Source: Nymphaea colorata | Taxonomy: Eukaryota; Streptophyta; Magnoliopsida; Nymphaeales; Nymphaeaceae | Direction of reading: 5' to 3' | Length of the DNA: 64,000 bases | Assembly (NCBI RefSeq): GCF_008831285.2 | Contig: NC_045141.1 | Coordinates: 1,118,001 to 1,182,000, forward strand | Shown: positions 46,214-57,984 of the stretch, piece after piece | Layout: each line of letters begins with the position of its first letter | How positions within the stretch are numbered: the first letter of the stretch is position 1 | Made by a program: the position numbers and the translations under genes | Notes under the pieces: generated by a model | What the model was told of the DNA's origin: nothing | Seen by the model: the letters and a program-made list of their open reading frames with translations, nothing else | Database searches by the model: none

Positions 46214-48738
46214 TAGTGGATCAGGGAGGAGAATCGTTTGCATTCCGAGAAATTGACCTTGAAGGGCGATCGAAAAAGAAGGCCGCCGAAGAACGACAAT
46301 GAAGAAAAGGACGTATAGAAAAATCTAGCGGGACGGACGAATGAGTAGAGGAAAGGAGAGGGAGATGGAGAGGAAAAGGAGAAAAAAGCGAGGGAGAGAG
46401 TGACAATTGAAACGAAGAAAGAAGCGGGAAATCTTGTTTTTATAGTGGAGCGCCGTTGGGTCACACGTAAGTCACGTGTCCATGACAAAGTTAGTTCGGA
46501 AGGTGCAATTTAGTTGCTGCTAAGAAGTTTCTACGTGTGATAGATTATTAATGAAGTACTTAAGATCTGACAAACTTAATATTCCTACGCAGTTTGCGTG
46601 TAAAATGGCAGAATGTGTAGGTTTTCTTTAATTTCGAACTTTATAAAAAAAGAATAGATTTGGTTTTAAATTCTTAATTAATTAATTAATTGCATATGTT
46701 GAACACGCAGTCCATCAATTTACTAATTATAAGCTAACTAGAAAATACTGGCAACAATTTAGTTTGTGTTCTCAAAAAGAAGAGAGAGAAGCCATTTGAT
46801 AAGAAGTAGCCTGACTAATTCCCACTCTAAATAATTTGAGAAGTCATTAGTTTGTCGAGTTCAATCTATTCACTTCCCCACTTTCACTTCATATTTCCAC
46901 TTCATGTGCTGCATGATAACCATAGGGAAATTCATGCATGCACCTTTCACAAAGTTAGTGGATTCGCTTCAGAATTGGCCGAGACTTTGAGAAAATTTCA
47001 GGATAATGAAGGATTGAGATAATTATCACTATAGTTTATAATTATAATAGCATATTTGCTCGTCATGATTACATTAAAGGAGCAATGGTATCAACTAAAC
47101 TAACCAATGTTGTTTCTGATCCACTAATGGTGCGGTTTCGGTAAGACCGGCCTGTTTAGTTAATCGATTAGATATAATGATCGGTAAATTAACAAGCATA
47201 CATAATCCAAAGTCAGTGTGAACAAAGTACAAAAACACTATTAGATTAGTTAGCAAACTTTGTGAATCACAAGATCGATCTAGGACGTTCAAATCATTTG
47301 GATCCCCGCTTATTAAAACGCCCAATGAAGTTTGGAATGCGACCCATATGGAAATTAAGGTGAAATTAATATTGACCTGATAGATCTATTAATTGCGTGT
47401 TGATCCAGGAAGAAATTCATTAATAAGAGCCTCTGTTTCAAGAGTTTTTACCTTCTTTTCATTAATTCAATCGCCTCCCTTTTTTTGGCCACCCACCAAA
47501 ATTGATCCGACTTCTTCCCAAAGGGTTCTCTCTTGTGTGGATGAGAAAATGAGTTGGATACGAATGGACATTTATTTGGTATTGAATTCTCTCCTTGTTA
47601 TACACAACAGATTCAATGTTTCTTTCCTTTCTATCACACCTTCCTATTTTAAAACGAACGAACTAATTATGGGTAGCGATGTCAACAAAAATTGTTCACC
47701 AACCTCATTTACCGGATTCAGAATAATTTAAATTCAAAATAGACTCTAAGTCAAATGCAAATGGAAAAAAAGGTTTTCATATATATACGTTCATACCATA
47801 TCTGAATTCGATTCATAATTTGAACCCTATTCTAAATCTCAATCCAAATCCAAACCACATTATGATATGTTAACAACAGAGACTTTCAATATGTGTGGAC
47901 TTTGCTTACTTTATTTATTTAAATATAAATCTGATTCGGATGGTAAGCATAAATTCGGTTGCAAAGTAAAACCAATCTGATTTCCTTTTGTACCATGTTT
48001 GAACTGGAGGAAATTCCTTGCAGCAATGGGAATAAATTTTTTTCCTGCCCATCAAACGTTAGATTAAAAAAAATATATCCGTTGGTTCCATTTTTGTAAA
48101 CATATTTTAGGAAATAACGGGGGTGGGACGAAATAGAAAGCCCATTTGGGCTCGGATCTGCTAAATGCTTTGGTGGGAGACGCAGCCTCCGCTTCTTCGA
48201 CCGCCGGCGGTCGCAGGGAAGGATTGATGGAAGCATAGGTGGCTCAGAAAGAGGAAGAAGAAGAGAGGGGCAAACGACCCAAGATGGGAATGGTTGTAGA
48301 TGGACCGGTATTGATTTTAGAATTTGTCAAAAAAAAAAAATCTGTAGATGTACTGGTATTGATTTTAGAATATTTTGATATTTTGCGATACTTATTGTAT
48401 GATGATGTTTCCGTTGTGGTACTTATGATGATATTCAGTTATTTCCAAAAAAAAGATCATAATTATCTTATTTTTTATGGTGATACTAAGGCAGATTGGT
48501 AAAATTTTCTCTGGATCTTCATCTTAGCACCATCAATTTCCAACAATTATGCGGTCCTTTTAAAATTCATTGAGAAATTCATTTTGATAGATTAACTTCC
48601 TTTGGATTACTTAAAATTAATGTCGTACATCTATAGCAAGTTTGGCCATGATCATGAATCTAATTCGTGCATTTAAGTACTTGAAGAAAATGCAGCACTA
48701 AAAGTTTCTATCCGTTGGACAAAATGAAAAGACAACCC
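46214..48738. other. Intergenic region between coiled-coil gene and hAT element
   Basis: 46214-46480 is probably the leader/promoter side of the minus-strand coiled-coil gene. The rest is AT-rich. A short GC-richer patch at 48150-48290 has small open frames on both strands that resemble nothing known. Confidence 0.4.
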
Positions 48739-48746
48739 CTTTGTTG
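48739..48746. repeat. Left target-site duplication CTTTGTTG
   Basis: Eight bases identical to 51535-51542, immediately outside the TAGGGCTGCACA terminus. Eight base pairs is the hallmark length of hAT transposons. Confidence 0.92.
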
Positions 48747-51534
48747 TAGGGCTGCACATGAGCCGAGCCGAGCCCGAGCTTGGCCAGCTCGAGCTCGACT
48801 CGAGCTCGAGACGAGCTTCTTAGAACTAGCTCGAGCTCGACTCGACTACACAAAGTCGAGCTCGAGCTCGACTCGATTAACCCATTGAACTCGATTAACC
48901 CATTTAACACATTAACTTGTTTAGCATTTACTCGTTTAACTTTAACTCTTTTAGCTTGTTTAGGCACTAACTCGTCTAGCTCGTTTAGACGTTAAATCGT
49001 TTAGCTAGTTTAGCTGTTTAGGCATTTACTTGTTTAGCTCATTTAGGCATTTAAATCCTTTAACTCGTTTGGGCATCTAACTCGTATCAATTAATGGATG
49101 AGAACCACGTCTTCTTCACCATCATCTGTGATATAACAATGCACATCTTCATCATCATCTGCAGATATAAGAATGCTGTTAACATTTGAAAATTATGCAA
49201 AAGCTCAGCTCAGCTCAAGCAAAAAGCACTCATGGAGAACAAGGGGTAAAAGCAGCATAGAACGAAAACATAACAAGGTAGATAGAAGCAGAGAATAATA
49301 TAAAATTAATTAACATTTGAAAATTACAGAAAGATAAGCAGGCAAAAGTTAGGAAGATCAGGTGTACCACAGAATGTTAGAAAGAGAAGATAATGTGTGG
49401 CAAAATTAGGTGTATAAATGGAACGTAACTCAGACCATAAACAAAACTTATTTTACAGAGATATGCAACAAAGAGTCCATCAGAAGAATGCCAAATAATA
49501 TTAAAAACAGAGTCCCTCCAATTTTAGTTGGAGTAACTGTTGTAACCTTACCTAATTGATGAAAAGAAGTAGCATAACACTTGAAACATGACTACACACA
49601 CACACCATGAGAAACGAGGTTCAGTTATAGCTGCAACAAGATTCTGATTCTCCATAACACTCAAAGGTACCCATGAAATATGTGATTCTTTAAATCCACA
49701 AGATCGGAGAAATCCACCCAGCTGCATATTGATGGAATCAAATCTTTCTTTAGAATATCCTACAAAATACATCTTATTAACAACAACAACCAGCTGTTCA
49801 ACACCAAAACTTCGGATAAGTTGTGCATGCCCCTTTGTCTGCCCCCAACTCCATTTAAACCCACACCTACCTCAAAGAACCAATAGATGCATCGACAACA
49901 AGTATCACAGCATGATCAGCATCTGTTTGTGTAGCACCAGATATCACATTTGCGACAAAATCTTTAAGCCCTGGTGAATCAAGCATAACAACATGAAATT
50001 TCCTTGATTCAAAACGAGCAACTGCAACAGCCATAGTTATTCCTCTTTCCCTTTCCTCAACGCTTTCATCTAATGCCCATGCGTAGGCAAATGAGCCTTT
50101 CCCCTGCACTCAATGTAAAAATTAAATAGAAAAGCGATTAGGTTGAAGTGCAATAGCACTTATTAAGCAAATATAAACATATTAATAAATTATTACACCT
50201 GCTGTTTGGCTTCCTTCTCATACTTGTGCATATCCTTCTGAGAGATCCACCCCAAAATGTGCAGAAGTCTCTTCATGTCAACGTTGATTTGCCAGAATCA
50301 ACGTGGCCAACCTACACATGGTAATGAAAGTAAATAAATACAAACTGATCAACCTTTCAATAGTTCGAGTAAAATTTGCAAGTATCTTTTTTGCACTCAA
50401 CCAGAATTGGAGAAAACCTTACAATAGCAAGATTTAGCTGAGACAAGCCCCCACATTTTTTATCAGGAAGCATCCACGTCTCTGGTTTGTATGCATCTAA
50501 TGGAGCAAACAAATTTCTTGATTAAGAAGAAGAACACATATCGAAGCGAAACCAGATTGGTGACTAATTGACAACTACAACTTGTCGATAATCATGTAAT
50601 ATGTGAAATAATATCTAAATAACTACTATACATGCAATAGGAAATCCAGAAATTAACGAACCCAACAGGCAAGAATGTACAATGCACAACAAGAAAGCTC
50701 AGCCAAAAAACAAAAAGGAAAAACCAGAACCGGTGAGATGTTTAGTCATTTTTCTGCTGCTTGCCAAACAAACTCTCAGATAAAGAGAAAGAAACTCTGG
50801 GAAAGGGAGAGTATGCCTGGCAAATACTATTGATTAGCAAAACCTGAACAGATTAACTTGGAGAAAGGGTAGGGGAAAGGTTAGGAAGAAAAGAGAGGGT
50901 AAGCGGCAGAGGAGAGAATGTGCCTGGTTCACGAGAGGAATGGAGCTTGCTGGACTAGGAAGTTAGCCGGAGAGAAGCTGAAAGTTGAAAAGGATCAAAC
51001 GATGTCGCCGAACACCTGGCTGAAGACCACGAACCGGTTTTGGCTTCCTGGCAAAGGCAGCTTGCGTTGCAGTCTTGTCGTCTGGTTGACAGAAGAGGGA
51101 AGACGGGAAGAGAGAGCGCAAATGGGAAGAGAGAGTGCAGTTCGAAAGATGGAACGAAAGGCCGAAGGTCGTGGTCGCCGGAAGAGGGAAGACAACAAGA
51201 GAGAGAGAGCAGACGGGAAGAAAGAGAGGCTGTAGAAAACTAAGGAAAGACGGAAGAGTGAAAATGTGAAGACGCCAAAGAGGGAAAAGTTTTTACCCTA
51301 AACCGGTGAACCGGTTTCGCGAACCGGTTTATCCATAACGAGTCGAGTCGAGTTTAAACGAGTCGAGTTCTTGCAACTCGAACTCGACTCGTTTATTGTT
51401 TCGAGTTTAACTTTCAGCTCGAACTCGACTCGTTTATAAATGAGTCGAGCTCGAGCCGAGTTTTTTCGAGCGAGTTCGAGTCTCGAGCGAGTTCGAGTCG
51501 AGCCCGAGTTGTCTCAACTCGTTGTGCACCCCTA
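48747..51534. mobile_element. Non-autonomous hAT-type element carrying a captured host gene (Pack-hAT), 2788 bp
   Basis: Terminal inverted repeats are TAGGGCTGCACA at the left and, in reverse complement, TAGGGGTGCACA at the right (one mismatch). Both are followed by long subterminal arrays of CGAGCTCGAGCTCGACTCG words (48760-48885 and 51335-51525). Perfect 8 bp duplications flank the element. The left side also holds a series of CTCGTTTAG(C/A) words (48890-49085). The interior contains minus-strand fragments of an HBS1-like gene with introns (49607-50496) but no hAT transposase, so movement would need an enzyme supplied in trans. The right arm is nearly identical to that of the 563 bp element at 62891-63453, so both belong to one family. 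Confidence 0.92.
49607..50496 (-). pseudogene. Captured fragment of an HBS1-like translational GTPase gene
   Basis: HBS1 is an eRF3/EF1A-like GTPase that partners Pelota to rescue stalled ribosomes. On the minus strand, exon A (50496-50423) reads YKPETWMLPD then LSQLNLAI. Exon B (50311-50199) reads VGHVDSGKSTL, the G1 P-loop, and then after a frame slip LLHILGWISQKDMHKYEKEA. Exon C (50103 to about 49607) reads GKGSFAYAWALDESVEERER, then GITMAVAVARF and VMLDSPGLKDFV (G3-like), then SFGVEQLVVVVNKM (NKM, the G4 motif), and SKERFDSINMQLGGFLRSCG. Introns A-B and B-C have GT/AG borders, so the fragment was copied from genomic DNA and not from mRNA. Frameshifts in exon B and near 49870 and a missing C-terminal half make it non-coding for a full GTPase. 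The parental gene is not in the window. Confidence 0.88.
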
Positions 51535-51542
51535 CTTTGTTG
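51535..51542. repeat. Right target-site duplication CTTTGTTG
   Basis: Eight bases identical to 48739-48746, directly after the terminal GTGCACCCCTA of the hAT element. Confidence 0.92.
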
Positions 51543-53200
51543 GTCTCTTTAGTTTAATAGTCATGCTGTGTGGGGGTCGTCTAGCACATGACTTATGATT
51601 TTAATTTAATCGCTTTCTTTTAGTCAAAAAAACATAGGTTTTTAACATAGTTAGTATATATAGGATTCACTTGCATGTTGTTCTAGGCTCACTTGTCTAT
51701 CTTTTCTTGAATTTGCACTGGTGGGAAGCGAATACATAGGTAAGTTTTAGACAAACATGTTTTGATTTTTCCACTAAGTACTTTACATTTGTTTTTCTTG
51801 TCTTTTGTGTTATTCGTGCCCTGTGTGCTTGAGAGTTGCATGTTCATCTTGGTTGCAAACTTAATAGAGTAGAAATGTTTTGTGTTTTGATTTTCTTTCT
51901 TGTGAAAAAAAATTTTGTTTTTTGTGAACATGTTCTACTTTTGTACAAAAACTATGCTAAATTGAAAAACCCGAAATAAATACCCAATTTGTTCAAAAAA
52001 ATTTGAATTTTGGTTTCCTGATATCCTCTTTTTCTGTAGAGGTAAAAAGCACTTAGTTTTGGTATAAACTCTTTACAATATAATGTTTTTTATTAACCTG
52101 AGCATGTGAACCTATCAGAACTGGAAAAGTCTGCCCCTCATTTAGGTGGAACATTTTTTACTTCCGTATTATGAAATAAAGTCTGAATGTGGGTCTGATT
52201 TTTGGTATGATATTTCTGATGTCATCCCATAAAATTCAGGATTTTTTGAACTTTTAGTGGTTTTGACATATTTCTATATTGTTCCTTGTTTTTGTTTCTT
52301 AGGAACTATAATTCTGAAAACCAGAATTTTCTGCTCCATTCTCAGATTATCAATGCTCTGTAGAAAAGATATGTTCAATTGTACCTTTTTTTAGTGTTTT
52401 TTCAATCTTTCTAGTTCCTATTTCTGATTTTTCTTTTAACTTTTAGGCCTTTGTATATCTATCAAATAATGTAAAATTCTGAACCTGTCCACAGGTTCAA
52501 GAATTTCCACTTGGGGAGATGAAGGCTCCTTAGGACATGTATGGTGTTTTTGTTTTGATGTCTGCATACTGTTTTTGTGTATTAATGCTAAGAGGATGAT
52601 CTCTTATCAAGTTTTGTTTGTGCTATCTAGAGGTGTGGCTTGTGGTTTAGTATGCCCTTTAGTTATATTTTAGATATGAAAACCACAATTTGAGTTGTAT
52701 ATTTAGGACCCTTCAAAGTATATGCACGAGTGAAGAAATCTTTGCGTGCCTCTTGTTGCATTTGATCTTAGACCTTAGCTTGTGATTAAGATCATCTCAA
52801 ACCATTCAAGCCAATCCAACTTAGTCCTGGAAATGGTCTTTTGGCTATGTAGGAAAATGAGCTATGGAAGTAGCAGTTTCCCTCTATTAATAAATGATCC
52901 ATCGTCCAACCCTCTTCAAAGAATACCTTACAATAAGAGAATTTGTTGAAGTTTGCTTGCCACAAGGCTATATTTTTATGAGAAAGTTCGAGATGAACTT
53001 GTCCCCTGTGTTGTTATCCTTTTGTAAAATCATAATTTCACAAAGTTCTCATGTGATCGGGACACGGTACTAGTTAAATTTTGGTGGACAGTCTTACATT
53101 CAGAGTCAAACAAAGTCTAATCCCATAGTTGTCGTCAACATTTACCATTTGATTTTACAAAAGCCAACACATAGGACTGTTTGTCTTGGGCTTCGTTCGG
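51543..53200. other. AT-rich intergenic DNA
   Basis: T-rich, AT-rich sequence with no coding signal or recognisable transposon end. 52000-52500 resembles intron or retroelement non-coding DNA in composition only. Confidence 0.35.
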
Positions 53201-53204
53201 GAAA

Positions 53205-54590
53205 AGAAAAGTGTTTAACCCAAACCTTTTGCAAAACTTTCAATCAGTTGCTGACCCAACACTTATAAGAACTCGTCACCCTTAAACCAATCGTGCATTT
53301 AAAATATCCTATTTCTATGAGAGAGTTGGTGAAGTTCATTCTTCTACCCAGCCAAACCATCTTGTTTTGCATTCACTCATCTCTTTAGGGTATATAGTTT
53401 ATGTCTCCTAATGATATACCATTTGATGTCAAGAACTTTTGGATAAAAATTTTAATTTTTTGTTTACAAACATTTGTAAAATGTTTTCTCGCACAATGAT
53501 GTCTTTTCTTTACTTTTAGTATCTCACCATGTAGAGGGAGAAAATTTCAACTTTTTGTTTGTCAATCAATGGAAGAGGAAAGCTGAAAAAAACTTAGATA
53601 TGAACAGTGAGGAAAAATCCTATGAAGCTAAGAAAGTAAGACTAGAAAATGTATTGACTTTGGTGTTCAAGCATTTGCAAGAATTTAGCATGAAAATATC
53701 CTGAGAGAGAAGCCACAATGCTTTGTAAAATCTTAAGAGGTAAAAAAAATGAGAGTTGAGAGATGAGCTCGGGGCTTGTGTAGTCATTCCTCTGAGTCAG
53801 TAATCAAGAGTACAGGGTAGACATAAAGTTGATTTATGTCTATTTCGCGAAGATAAATGACTTATGAACCTTTGGATCGTCAAAAACTCGTAAGGTGAAG
53901 CGGGTTGGACATGTGACAAAGCTACGCTTAACCACCAAAGCGGTGGAGCTTTGTAGTAGCTTTTGAGGTGGTGAGGTATTCCCTCAAAGGTGAAGGTCAG
54001 CCTAAAAAGAAAAAAAAAGGAAAACAGTCGAATGTGAAAGAAAGAAAAAAAAATGCTTGCCAAGAGATGAAAGACATGAAGGCTAAACTCTCAGGAATTG
54101 AATTTGATTATCTTTCGCGGTTGTTTGGTTATGGGGTCAATATCAACTCCTTTTTTTTATTATCTAGGATGTCGAGGATGATTCCTTTATGTTAATATTT
54201 TGAAAATTGAAAGACATCCACTTTTATGATTTGGCAACATTGATGCGAAATGAAGCATGGTGCTTGTATGGTACTATGGGTAAATGAAGGTTATATTAGT
54301 TGCACAACATGAGCACACAAGCTTATGAGTTAAGTTGATCATTTTTTAACTATTTCAATATAAAAACTTGACATCTCTTGTTATGTTTTTAGGTTTCATA
54401 AGCATAGGAGGAACTAACCAATCCCCCTTTGGTCTTGAAAGGTGTTTGCCCATTTTATTACCAAAATACTAGTCTGTTAATAGAATAGATGAAACCCCTC
54501 AAACATAGTATGCTCATATTGAGTGTAAATTCCATCGTTTCCTCTGTCTCAAAATAGGACGAACCATTTGGGATAGAAGATTAAACCTGG
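53205..54590. repeat. Direct repeat copy 1 (~1.35 kb)
   Basis: Matches 57985-59395 in the same orientation. Shared stretches include ACTTTCAATCAGTTG, GTCACCCTTAAACCAA, CATTTGATGTCAAGAACTTT, AGGTGAAGCGGGTTGGACA, ACCACCAAAGCGGTGGAGCT and GGTGAGGTATTCCCTCAAAG. The pair drifts from 4778 to about 4822 bp apart through small indels. It could be two LTRs or a segmental duplication. No clear TG/CA ends or target duplication were found. Confidence 0.85.
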
Positions 54591-55299
54591 CCCGTTATCT
54601 CATCGAGTGTCTTCAACCTGCATAATCCTGACTTGGGTATTTCTTTCGAAAAGCACCAGTTGATTCTCAACGGTGGCATTTTTTAAAATTCTGTCGAAAT
54701 TGCATGGTTTTTTGTGTCCCTAATTTCACATAATTTTTATGTTGATCTTTCTGTAACAAGTGGTTTTGTTGTGCTGAATGGACAATGAGCATCTTCTTTA
54801 AATGAGTTCAATGGGTCGAGCTGAAGTTGGCATAAAATAGACTAGTTTATTGAATTGAGCTTGACTCAAGTTCAGGCTGAGCTCGAGGTCAAGGTTTCAT
54901 GAGTTGAGCACTTGAGCCTAGCTCAGCTGAGGTCAAAATACTAGAGGCATGCAGTCGGAAAACCTTCTTTTTATGCTGGGTTGTTGCTCTATGGAGGCCA
55001 TGTTCATGTCTTTGTGATGTTGATTGATTTTGTTGAGATGTCTATAGATGATTCACGATGTGGTTCTCAGCCTTTTTAATAGTGAACAACAAATTAAAAC
55101 TATAGTGTAAATTTATCCCAGCATTTTTTGCTCCACCTATCCCCTTAGAAATAGGAGTTAAGACCCGACTTCATCTTCCGCAAGTGGACGGCAAGAAAGC
55201 CAATAACCTGTCCGCTGCTTCTCTGGTTCTCTCCCTTCTTCCTTCGGGCTCCAACAGTACTCTGTAGCAGCGCCGCCCACCGTCGACCTTCCATTGGTG
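54591..55299. other. Spacer between repeats with degenerate hAT-like words
   Basis: 54810-54935 contains diverged GAGCTCGAGGTC and TTGAGCTTGACTCAAG words reminiscent of the hAT subterminal arrays at 48.7 and 62.9 kb, but without termini. No gene. Confidence 0.35.
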
Positions 55300-55775
55300 G
55301 TGAGGGGTGACTCCTCCACCCTTCCCCCGTCACGGCCAGGTATCTTTCTCTCCCTCTCTGTTGCACTCTTTCTGTCCGATCATTTTTTGGCATATTAGCA
55401 ATCTGCCTGGGGATTCCGGCAACCCCAATGGTGAGGGGTCTTAGGTGAACCCCGGTCGCTGGATATTTTAGTAGCAGTTGTTGGTTGTTACAAAAACACC
55501 CATCCTGTTTTTTGTAGAACAGAAGATTAGGATTTCGACGGTCGGTTTGTGTGTATGTGGAGAAATGGGTACCGACAGCACTACCGGCCATCCGTTGTCG
55601 ATTTCTTGTTCGCCGGTGACTTACGGCCATTCCCCATCAGGTATTTCGATCTCTCTCTCTCTCTCTCGCGCGCGCGCCCTCTTTGATCACTTTCCGACTC
55701 TTTGTGGCATACGGATTCTTGCCACCCCCAAATGGCGAGGGGTCTCCGATGACCCAATCGCTGACTCTCTCTCTC
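55300..55775. repeat. Diverged tandem duplication in GC-rich block
   Basis: About 55320-55470 resembles 55635-55770. Both have a CGGCCA(G/T)..CAGGTATTT/CAGGTATCTTTCTCTC-like entry, then GATCA(T/C)TTT, TGGCATA, a CAACCCC/CCACCCCC plus AATGG(T/C)GAGGGGTC core, and TCGCTG. CT microsatellites (for example 55650-55668 and 55764-55782) sit beside it. This is probably non-coding, UTR-like or transposon-derived. Confidence 0.55.
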
Positions 55776-56287
55776 TCTCTCTCTTCATATTACCAACCGT
55801 TTGGGACTGGGGCCTCTGGTCCGACGTCCCAAAATCGACCGTCGGGCATCAGGGAATAGGGTCTCCTGCCGGCGTCTCCAAATCTCCCCTCGTGCATCAG
55901 GACTGGTTTGTCTTGCCTAGCATCCCTAATCGTGCATCAGGAGGCTGTCTCCAACCTGGTTCCCCAAATCCGCCAACCGACTGGTAGAGAGTGGAGAGGC
56001 TTGGATGATTTTCACTCGTCCTCTAGTTTCTTTGGCTGTTCATGAGATTTTATTCCTTTCTCATGCATGCAATGCAGGTTTCATGTGGTTTATTCGATGA
56101 TTTTGAGAAGATTTGCAGAAGGAGATTAGCTGGTCATAATTAGTGCAAGGAAGAACCCTGCCGATTCTGCTACTAGGAATCATTCTCAGGTATGGTCATT
56201 ACTGAAGGACGACTGCGAGTATCTGTTATAAAAATAAGAACACCATATTGTCCTGCAGTTCTAAGGCTGAAAAAATTGCTTTGTGAA

Positions 56288-56328
<41 letters not shown>

Positions 56329-56489
56329 AGAGAGAGTATCATGTGTGTGTCCATGTGAACGTCCATGACTGCTTTTCCAAATGAAACTCACAACTGTCTG
56401 TCATTTGCAAAAATACTGAATTTGAACCTTGTTCTCCATCTTGTTTGAAAAATCAAAAGCTAAAACGAGAAATCAGTCCCCATATTTCA
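55776..56489. other. Unassigned DNA with GT/GA microsatellite
   Basis: No gene. A compound (GT)n(GA)n microsatellite lies at about 56288-56333. Confidence 0.5.
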
Positions 56490-56589
56490 NNNNNNNNNNN
56501 NNNNNNNNNNNNNNNNNNNNNNNNNNNNNNNNNNNNNNNNNNNNNNNNNNNNNNNNNNNNNNNNNNNNNNNNNNNNNNNNNNNNNNNNN
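56490..56589. other. Assembly gap (100 N)
   Basis: Exactly 100 undetermined bases, the conventional placeholder for a gap of unknown size. Distances across it, including the spacing of the 1.35 kb direct repeats, are therefore uncertain. Confidence 1.
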
Positions 56590-56883
56590 ATTTTGGCTGT
56601 TTACCTAGTACAAGATCCGATTGTCCAACTAAAGTACACACCTAAGAAGCACACACAAACAAACATATTGATTTACTTGTTCAGTTCTTGAGAACCATGG
56701 AAAGGAGATTCAACGTACTGGGAGAAGCTTAGCTTATCTAGTAATCTCATGCAACTCTCTTTTTTCCATTGATTTTATGTCTACATCTCTAGACAAAAGT
56801 TTTAACTTCGACTTAGTTTATGGTCTGGGGTGATTTAGCTGAGAGTTATGATTTGTTCAATTTAGTGATGCCACTCAATACCG

Positions 56884-57041
56884 TGTTATGAATCATTTCA
56901 ATATCAGTGGCTGAGGGAATGTTATAAAAAATTTGAGCTTTTTGTTCTTGTCTATGCATGGGTGTTATGAATCATTATTTTCTCAGTGGCTGACAGGCTG
57001 TTATAAAAAAATTGAGCTTTTTGTTGCTTGTCTACGCATGG
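56884..57041. repeat. ~79 bp tandem duplication
   Basis: TGTTATGAATCATT, then CAGTGGCTGA, TGTTATAAAAAA, TTGAGCTTTTTGTT and CTTGTCTA(T/C)GCATGG, occur at 56884 and again at 56963. The copies differ by a few bases. Confidence 0.88.
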
Positions 57042-57984
57042 AAAATTTGAATAAATGATGTCCATGCTTCTTTCTACATTATTCTTATAACTTCTCCATA
57101 AAAGTCCTCATTTTGGTAGGGACACTAAGCCCGAACGTTTTGATTATTGTGTGTTTACTTTTCAATTTATGGGACCAGTTTTCTTGTTCTTCATTTAGAC
57201 AAATTTCACATTTAACATACAATATGTCTTATTGGATTGCATTTGTTTGAATTGCTGAGGCTACAAGGAATCCTTTATGTTCAAGTGCCAACTAGTTCAA
57301 TGTCACACAGTTTTGTGGACCCGGTCCTGATGACAAGGTGGAATCTTTTGGAGGCACTTCTAACTCCACAAATGTTTGTCCAGTCCAGGCATGTCCAACC
57401 CAAAATTTCTATGAATAAAGTTGGATATCGTTTAAAAAGCCCTAGCATCTCTATGTTTCTGCCATACGTTTCATGCTTTTATTTATCTTATGTCTGACCT
57501 TGTTTTGGATCTTGATGTCATGCTGGCAGCCTGGCATCAATTGCTGCTCTAGTTGTAGTTTCTTCTCTCATTGAAGAGTGCATACTAAAGAGTACAATAA
57601 AATTAACTAAAAACATCTGTGTAAGTACCCTTGTTTTTGTTCATGCATTGGCATGTGTAAATGGTTTTCTAGTGTTCAGGACTTTAAGCTGCACATAATT
57701 AGTTTGACTTGGAGATGTTTCCTTTATCCCTTTTTCAGTGCTAAAACTTGAGTTGATTGTAGAAACATTAGCTTTGGTTATTCACATGTAAGCCGATTAG
57801 TGGGTCAAGGTCTAATTTGGTTTAAGTTCCATATGGAAATAATTGGTTATCAACAACAACATTGTGATGGTTGGGGTTATTTGGGGCATTGGATTTTGGT
57901 ATCATAAAAATGAGACCTTAGCTTACGATGCTTCCTTTTTTACTGATGTTTTATCCTTCTTTTTGTGCTTTTAGTGTTTTTTGA
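57042..57984. other. Unassigned AT-rich DNA
   Basis: No supported gene. A short plus-strand open frame at 57237-57497 resembles nothing known. Confidence 0.35.

Noticed and set aside
50918-51243. Plus- and minus-strand frames near the right end of the large hAT element, considered as transposase
   Set aside because: Arg/Glu/Lys-rich low-complexity text with no hAT dimerisation or catalytic motif. More likely captured UTR or spacer.
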